A DNA stretch of 56,717 nt from Nitrosomonas sp. Nm51 (GTDB lineage Bacteria > Pseudomonadota > Gammaproteobacteria > Burkholderiales > Nitrosomonadaceae), in assembly GCF_900111165.1 (NCBI RefSeq), contig NZ_FOGH01000016.1, positions 1 through 56,717 of the forward strand, read 5' to 3'. How positions within the stretch are numbered: the stretch's first letter is position 1; every line of letters begins with the position of its first letter. Made by a program: the position numbers and the translations under genes. Of the stretch, positions 51,556 to 56,717 are shown in pieces. The notes under the pieces were generated by a model. That model saw nothing but the letters and a program-made list of their open reading frames with translations, did not search any database and had not been told where the DNA came from.

Positions 51556-54500
51556 ATGAATGAGCAGAATAAACCAGATGGTGCACCAGCCCAGTTGCCC
51601 GGATATGCGATTATTGCGTTGATCTTGGGACTATTTGTTTTTCAGGACACTTTTTTTGAATCTTCGCGCCCTGCAATGTCGGAGGCTGAAAAAAGCAGTA
51701 GCGAGGATGTGCGGTCCAGGCTATGGCAAGATCCTTTTGAAGCCGTGACATTACACCGCAAAAAATTTCGTCAATTTCCAAATGAAAATAATTACAAAAT
51801 AACTGTTAGCGATGATGACGGTACGTATGCCTATCAATTGGATCAGTCAATACAGCGCGTTTGTTATTCTAATGACCCTGATACCCGTGCGCACTCGATT
51901 AAGGAATTACGCTGTCAAATGCAATTGAATTCAGAACTTGCCAATGAAAATGCGAGCGCCGATGGTGTGCATGTATTGGCCGTTATGGTCCCTGGCGGGC
52001 CTTATGCTGAAGATCAGGAATGGCGGCTGCGCAGTCGGTTCGCATTGATATCAGGACTTAGTGCAGCCGGTTATGTGCCGGAAGAAGCCGAGCATATCGG
52101 TTTTGTCGATTTTTCTTCGGCATGCAAGTCAGCCATTGATTCCTCTGACCATGGCGCTATTAAATTTTGCGACAATCCTGCTTATATGCCCTATGAATGG
52201 TTTAAACCGTTATTCCCACGTACTAACGGATTTGTTGGTGACCGACGAAATCCATTGAAAAAAATTTTGGTGCTTTGGCTGGATAACGATGTATTTTCTC
52301 GCACCGATATGCCTTTAAATCTACTCGGGCGTTTAATTAACGGAATTACACCTGGAGAAGACACAGAAAAACCGGCTGTTAAGCCCAATTTCAGTATTAT
52401 CGGACCACAAAGTTCTAATGTGCTGAAAAAAATGTTTAACGAGCTTCAAAAGATCGCTGAAATCTGCTCGAGCGCACCGGAAAAAAATATATGTAGAAAT
52501 CATAATTATCATGATCTATTGACCACATTAATTTTTTCACCATTTGCAACTAAAAATGTAGAGGTGGAAATAAATGGGGGTGACAGGAATTCAGCTGGAT
52601 TTTCTTTGACAGGTGAAGCAAATTATGACTTTAAGTGGCTTAAAGACCGTGTAATCAGGACAATCAGTACGAATGAAAGACTGGCCAAGACTTTGGTTTG
52701 TGAGCTGGCGCTTCGAGGTGTTAGTTTTGATTCCGCCATGGGTGGCGTTGAAAATGCAGAGAACAAATGCCCGCTGTCGGTATTTAGTAGATCGCAAGTC
52801 AAAGAGAAAAAAGAGCATATCGTGTTGATTGGTGAATGGGATACTGTGTATTCCAGAAGCCTAACTGAGTCCGTAAAAGAGCAAATAAAAAAATATAGCG
52901 ATGACCAAGGAAGTATCGATGAATGGGTGCACAGTTTTAATTATTTGCGCGGTATTGATGGTATTAGTGCCGAGCAAGCAACAAGCATCCAAACGAACAG
53001 GAAAGAAGATTCCCAAAAGGCTGACTTATCCCGGCGCCAAAGTTTAAAGCAGTTGCGCCGTCCGACGGGTTCTAACCAATATGATTACCTGCGGCGCTTG
53101 GTCGAGCATCTCGAATATCTTGAAAAAACTAAAGCAAAAGAGGGCGGGATCAAAGCGATTGGTGTATTGGGCAGTGATCCATACGACAAGCTTTTAATTC
53201 TGCAGGCACTGCATAAACGGTTTCCTCGGGCAGTTTTTTTTACGACGGACCTGGATGCAAGATTCTTGCATCCAGCTGAACTCCCATGGACACGTAATCT
53301 GGTTGTTGCGTCATCATACGGCCTTAAATTACATGAAACATTGCAGCGTGACACTATGCCTTTTCGCGACAATTATCAGACTGCATTATATCTGAGCACC
53401 AAACTGGCAATTCATTGTCGGCTTGAATCTTTGGTCTTTTCATCCTACTCCAGCGTGAAATGCAATGATAAGAATCTGCAAAAGATAATCGATAGTGAAA
53501 AACTAGTAAAACAGCCAAGGTTGTTTGAAATTGGCAATCGCACTGCAGTTGACTTGAGTCATACGCCAGGGCATGGCATTCATCCTGAACCTGAGTATTC
53601 ATCCGATAATTTAGGTGGTATAGATCTCATGTTATTTATAGCTTTCATTCCCTTGATATCGTTCCTTTTAGTTAATCTGACACCTAAAAGATCTGGGCCT
53701 GTCGTTTACCTCCTGGCATCGGGTTTGATTGGGGTTTTGATCTTATACATGATACTGCAATCGCGAGAAGATGCCGTTCTGCATACTTTTTCATTTACGA
53801 ATGGTACAAGTACCTGGCCGGCCAATGCGATTCGGTTTTTTGCATTAATTACTGCAATCGGGTTCTTTATTTTTCTAATACGGCAACTGAATAGAAGTAA
53901 TCAAAAAATATCGGAGAAATTTATTTGTGCTGCTCAGCCATATAAAGATGGGCAGCAAAATAAAATGTCAGATGACAAAAACTGGCTGTCATTTTTATGT
54001 GTTGATGCCTGGCATAACAGAGAAGAGAAAAATAACAAAAGCAATGCAGTATATTTTATCGATTTGTGGAATGAATATCTCAAAATGAGAGAAGCCAAAT
54101 ACTGTGTCTCACGAGTGGTTATGACGCTGTTGTTATATGCGGGGTGTATTATCATATTAAACCAAACGAATTTTTTCGAAATGCCCGGTATTCCTGCTCG
54201 CGGTGCGGCCAGTCATCGTGTGAATGAATTAATACTCTCTGCAGTTGTTTTGTTGTATCTGGTGCTTATTTTTACCATTGCGGATATTACGCACTTGAGC
54301 AGTCACTTTATCATGTTGCTGCGGAAAAATGAGGTGATGTGGCCGCGAGAAGTATTGGATATTTACATTAACAAATACGGAGTATCGCAAAATGAGGATT
54401 TAGCAAAAAATAAACTAAAAATGGATATGATCAGCCGCCTTGCCGGTGACGTCAATTCGTTTATTTATTATCCATTTATGATACTGTTTCTGCTAATTTT

Positions 54501-54858
54501 ATCCCGTAGCCATTATTTTGATAACTGGCACTATACACCGCTGCTTTTCATGATAATCAGCTTTACAGCGGTGATTGCTCTGGGTAGTGCTATTAGATTG
54601 AGAAAGGCGGCAATTAACGCCAGGGATGATTATCTGGAAAAACTTAATTTTTGCTACTGGCAATCAATAGCGCGTGATGCCCAGCAAAAAAATGATGCAA
54701 TGCATCATGGAATCAGGCTGTTGACAGAAGAAGTTAAAAATCTGAATACTGGTCCGTTTCAACCTATCGGACGTCACCCTATAGTCTTGTCTTTGCTCAT
54801 GCCATTAGGCAGCGTGGGCGGTCTTTATCTCATAGAATATTTTTTAGGCGCCGCTTAA
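51556..54858 (+). CDS. Large membrane protein of unknown function (1,100 residues)
   Basis: I do not recognise this family. Residues 14-34 form a membrane helix (LPGYAIIALILGLFVFQDTFF). A soluble region of about 650 residues follows; its part at about 525-620 (AIGVLGSDPYDKLLILQALHKRF, VFFTTDLDARFLHP, WTRNLVVASSYGLKLH, MPFRDNYQTALYLSTK) looks like an alpha/beta ligand-binding fold similar to periplasmic-binding proteins. Then come three helices (about 690-780), a hydrophilic loop, and five more helices to the end (last: LMPLGSVGGLYLIEYFLG). The topology suggests an extracytoplasmic sensor with a polytopic membrane part. ATG 51556 is preferred over an upstream TTG. It converges with phoB. Confidence 0.8.
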   Translation: MNEQNKPDGAPAQLPGYAIIALILGLFVFQDTFFESSRPAMSEAEKSSSEDVRSRLWQDPFEAVTLHRKKFRQFPNENNYKITVSDDDGTYAYQLDQSIQRVCYSNDPDTRAHSIKELRCQMQLNSELANENASADGVHVLAVMVPGGPYAEDQEWRLRSRFALISGLSAAGYVPEEAEHIGFVDFSSACKSAIDSSDHGAIKFCDNPAYMPYEWFKPLFPRTNGFVGDRRNPLKKILVLWLDNDVFSRTDMPLNLLGRLINGITPGEDTEKPAVKPNFSIIGPQSSNVLKKMFNELQKIAEICSSAPEKNICRNHNYHDLLTTLIFSPFATKNVEVEINGGDRNSAGFSLTGEANYDFKWLKDRVIRTISTNERLAKTLVCELALRGVSFDSAMGGVENAENKCPLSVFSRSQVKEKKEHIVLIGEWDTVYSRSLTESVKEQIKKYSDDQGSIDEWVHSFNYLRGIDGISAEQATSIQTNRKEDSQKADLSRRQSLKQLRRPTGSNQYDYLRRLVEHLEYLEKTKAKEGGIKAIGVLGSDPYDKLLILQALHKRFPRAVFFTTDLDARFLHPAELPWTRNLVVASSYGLKLHETLQRDTMPFRDNYQTALYLSTKLAIHCRLESLVFSSYSSVKCNDKNLQKIIDSEKLVKQPRLFEIGNRTAVDLSHTPGHGIHPEPEYSSDNLGGIDLMLFIAFIPLISFLLVNLTPKRSGPVVYLLASGLIGVLILYMILQSREDAVLHTFSFTNGTSTWPANAIRFFALITAIGFFIFLIRQLNRSNQKISEKFICAAQPYKDGQQNKMSDDKNWLSFLCVDAWHNREEKNNKSNAVYFIDLWNEYLKMREAKYCVSRVVMTLLLYAGCIIILNQTNFFEMPGIPARGAASHRVNELILSAVVLLYLVLIFTIADITHLSSHFIMLLRKNEVMWPREVLDIYINKYGVSQNEDLAKNKLKMDMISRLAGDVNSFIYYPFMILFLLILSRSHYFDNWHYTPLLFMIISFTAVIALGSAIRLRKAAINARDDYLEKLNFCYWQSIARDAQQKNDAMHHGIRLLTEEVKNLNTGPFQPIGRHPIVLSLLMPLGSVGGLYLIEYFLGAA

Positions 54859-54910
54859 CTTCTTAAAAACTTCGCAACAACGGAGGCTTTATAGTGACGG
54901 ATGTTGGTCG

Positions 54911-55654
54911 TTAAGATTGCTGTTGCTGTTCTTCGGAGTTCATATTATATTCACTCGAAAACCGGTATCCTGTTCCCCTGACGGTCTGCACCAGATAATC
55001 CTTGCCGATTTTTTCCAGCACCTTGCGCAGGCGGCGGATATGGACGTCGACGGTTCTGTCCTCGATGAAAACATGGTCGCCCCAGATGCGGTCGAGCAGT
55101 TGTGTGCGCGTGTAGACACGTTCCTTGTGCGCCATGAGAAAGTGCAACAGGTGAAATTCAGTAGGGCCGAGTTTGACCTCGGTGTGCTCGTCATCCCTGT
55201 CATCGGGATAGGCGAAGACGCGGTGTGTTGTCGGATCGATTTTCAGGCCGCCGGCTTCGATAATTTCTTCCGATATTTCGGGTGCGCGCCGGCGCAGCAC
55301 GGCTTTAATGCGCGCGATCAGTTCGCGGGGTGAAAACGGCTTGGTAATGTAGTCATCCGCGCCGGCTTCGAGTCCTGTGACTTTGTCGTCTAGGTCTGTT
55401 TTGGCAGTGAGCATGATGATTGGGATCGACTGTGTGCGTGTGTTGCGGCGTAACTGGCGGGCGAATTCTATGCCACTGGAATCGGGCAGCATCCAGTCGA
55501 GCAGGATAAGATCGGGTAAAACGTTGTTCACCATTACAGTTGCCTGTTCTGCATTCATTGCGCTGACTGGTGTCAGTCCTGATTTTTTCAGGTTATAGGA
55601 AATCAATTCCTGAATTGCTGGCTCATCTTCCACGACCAGTACGGTTATAGACAT
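54911..55654 (-). CDS. phoB: Phosphate-regulon response regulator PhoB
   Basis: OmpR/PhoB-type regulator, 247 residues. The receiver domain has VLVVEDEPAIQELI, phospho-acceptor Asp in LILLDWMLPDSSG, and switch residues in MLTAKTDLDDKV and DYITKPFSPREL; the winged-helix output domain has LGPTEFHLLHFLM, RTQLLDRIWG and DVHIRRLRKVLEK with RGTGYRF. The sequence is closer to PhoB than to other members. The ATG at 55654 matches the family N-terminus. PhoR, its usual kinase, is not downstream: the gene ends against the unknown membrane protein. A Pho box lies upstream. Confidence 0.9.
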   Translation of the reverse strand: MSITVLVVEDEPAIQELISYNLKKSGLTPVSAMNAEQATVMVNNVLPDLILLDWMLPDSSGIEFARQLRRNTRTQSIPIIMLTAKTDLDDKVTGLEAGADDYITKPFSPRELIARIKAVLRRRAPEISEEIIEAGGLKIDPTTHRVFAYPDDRDDEHTEVKLGPTEFHLLHFLMAHKERVYTRTQLLDRIWGDHVFIEDRTVDVHIRRLRKVLEKIGKDYLVQTVRGTGYRFSSEYNMNSEEQQQQS

Positions 55655-55830
55655 TAGAGAAGCTCCATCTAATTTATATAACGTTGAAAGTATATGCTGG
55701 CCGCCATAATTCACATTCATTCACAAATTACTCGACCACGCGAACGGGAAATGTTTCATTATTAATTTAAAGCGCAGCTGTGGCTAGCGGTTTCAGCGCA
55801 TCACAAATGACAAAATATTACTAAGATAAG

Positions 55831-55848
55831 ATGACATTTTTGTGACAA
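55831..55848 (-). promoter_or_regulatory. Pho box upstream of phoB
   Basis: On the minus strand it reads TTGTCAC AAAA ATGTCAT, two 7-bp direct repeats spaced by four bases, against the consensus CTGTCAT-N4-CTGTCAC/T. Only the first base of each repeat departs from it. It is 177 bp upstream of the phoB ATG, so PhoB probably activates its own gene. A further half-site (ATGACAA on the plus strand) lies at 55807-55813. Confidence 0.7.
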
Positions 55849-55857
55849 TTTCATAGC

Positions 55858-56091
55858 GTGCCATCAGCAAGCGGCATTGATTTATGCTTGTCGATCTTTC
55901 CGTGGGCTGATTTTCGATCTACAAAAGGCGCCAACAAGCTGCATGTTGGTCTTAATCACAACGGTTACCTGCCTGAGTTCGCAGTCATCACCGATGGAAA
56001 AACCAGCGATGTTGAAGTCGGGCGCGCACTGGTATTTCCAAGCGGCAGTATTGTGGCAGGACAGAGGCTATACAGATTATCCATGGTTTAA
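55858..56091 (+). pseudogene. IS4-family transposase fragment
   Basis: Reads FPWADFRSTKGANKLHVGLNHNGYLPEFAVITDGKTSDVEVGRAL in one frame, then after a frame change near 56045 DRGYTDYPWF, including the conserved second Asp region and DRGY of IS4-type DDE transposases. Both ends of the gene are missing and no terminal repeats are seen. It is joined at about 56092 to an IS3 fragment of opposite orientation, just upstream of the phoB regulatory region. Confidence 0.8.
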
Positions 56092-56092
56092 T

Positions 56093-56389
56093 CAACTGCT
56101 TGACCTGCGATTTCAGGCTTCTGATTTCCTGTTGTTCGGGTGTCAGTTTTCCCTTATCGCGAAACGCCTGCCCATCATCTTCCGCGAGAGAACGTTTAAC
56201 CCACCGTCCAAGCATGTTGGCATTGATTTCCAGACTTCGCGCCGCCTCTGCCAGCGTTAACCCCTGATCCAAAACCAGACTGACCGCATCTAACTTAAAT
56301 TCCTTTGTATACTGCCTTCTCGTTCCCGTTTTTTCTTCTCCAATTAAGTCTATTTTCTCTTAATTGGAGTGTCCGGGTCTATTAGACCA
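56093..56389 (-). mobile_element. IS3-family left end with truncated orfA
   Basis: The minus strand encodes a helix-turn-helix OrfA start: GTRRQYTKEFKLDAVSLVLD, LTLAEAARSLEINANMLGRW, ending at QEIRSLKSQVKQL where the protein would normally go on to the leucine zipper and frameshift site. The left terminal repeat is at 56366-56389 (minus strand starts TGGTCTAATAGACCCGGACA), typical of IS3 elements. orfB is absent, so the element is dead. Confidence 0.82.
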
Positions 56390-56482
56390 TGCAAAGTTTT
56401 TTTGTAAAGCAATTCAATAACTTTATAAAAAATTGGTCAACGTTGAATTTGGTACCATAGTAAAATTTGAGTACTTGAGTAT

Positions 56483-56666
56483 CAGGGCAATCGGGCTTAA
56501 AAATACTTGAAAATAGAAATTAGTTGAGGTATTAGGTTTATCATTTTGATTTCAAATGATAGACAAACCAACGGCAACGCCTTCAATCATTCATCATTTT
56601 TCAAGTATAAAAGACCCAAGAGTGGATAGGCAAAAGAAACATCAGCTCCAGGATATATTTTTTATC
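56483..56666 (-). repeat. Family C repeat, copy C2
   Basis: Inverted copy of 19568-19739. The central palindrome is here imperfect (56539-56561, TATCATTTTGATTTCAAATG and so on). Shared outer blocks are CAGGGCAATCGGGC at the left and CTCCAGGATATAT at the right. It lies beyond the IS3 left end at the edge of the window. The following 50 bp show nothing that can be identified. Confidence 0.7.
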
Positions 56667-56717
56667 ACTCTTTGTTCAGTTATTTGTGGAGCGGACAATT
56701 GGGTGGCTATTGAGGAA

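Overview
The window looks like a chromosomal stretch of a betaproteobacterium, most probably an ammonia oxidiser of the Nitrosomonas group. This rests on the gene set: a CbbR-type LysR regulator, class I fructose-bisphosphate aldolase, ppk/ppx, AmgK/MurU, a Slt-type transglycosylase, FlgM/FlgN and many decayed insertion sequences. It also rests on the protein character; no search was run, so the genus is an inference. I saw no tRNA, rRNA or CRISPR array.

Layout. 1-1000: an IS66 transposase remnant fused to an IS256 remnant. 1.5-6 kb: cbbR, a secreted polysaccharide-lyase-like protein, a GNAT acetyltransferase, two small membrane proteins (SirB2 and CopD-like) and a SpoIIAA-like protein. 6.3-12.7 kb: a diguanylate cyclase, ppk and ppx tail to tail, and a cytochrome c with a histidine-rich tail. 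12.9-25.7 kb: aldolase, an orphan IS66 orfA, a 1,531-residue CheB-CheR-PAS-GGDEF-EAL protein, cca, slt, gdhA and a Tat-exported intradiol-dioxygenase-like protein. 25.9-28.4 kb: an HDOD protein followed by a class III nucleotidyl cyclase. 28.5-33.3 kb: fabI and the first two genes of a peptide ABC transporter whose other subunits are missing. 33.9-36.5 kb: a GIDE-like/LemA pair and flgM-flgN behind a strong sigma-28-type promoter. 37-40.8 kb: a sulfotransferase, a broken IS66 and a polysaccharide flippase. 40.8-49.7 kb: comM, ubiK, amgK-murU, pepP, a DsbA-like protein, a thioesterase, an Lpp-like lipoprotein and an L,D-transpeptidase. 49.9-56.7 kb: small mobile elements, decayed hypC and hypD, a 1,102-residue membrane protein of unknown function, phoB with a Pho box, and IS4/IS3 fragments.

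The most unusual content is three families of non-coding repeats. Family A (about 270 bp, flanked by CTAG or CTAA) has three intact copies, one truncated copy and one solo end. Three of them begin exactly at the stop codon of the preceding gene and sit inside apparent operons. Their internal arms are predicted to fold, and several differences between copies preserve pairing. Family B (about 163 bp, four copies) has imperfect terminal inverted repeats, and one copy lies immediately upstream of the large chemotaxis/c-di-GMP gene. Family C (about 175 bp, two inverted copies 37 kb apart) is centred on a 24-bp palindrome. A separate 92-bp inverted-repeat element is flanked by perfect 9-bp direct repeats.

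Functional themes: second-messenger signalling (two GGDEF proteins, one EAL domain, one nucleotidyl cyclase), polyphosphate and phosphate control (ppk, ppx, phoB), cell-wall turnover and salvage (Slt, AmgK, MurU, L,D-transpeptidase, Lpp), and genome erosion by insertion sequences (hyp genes, the truncated peptide transporter).
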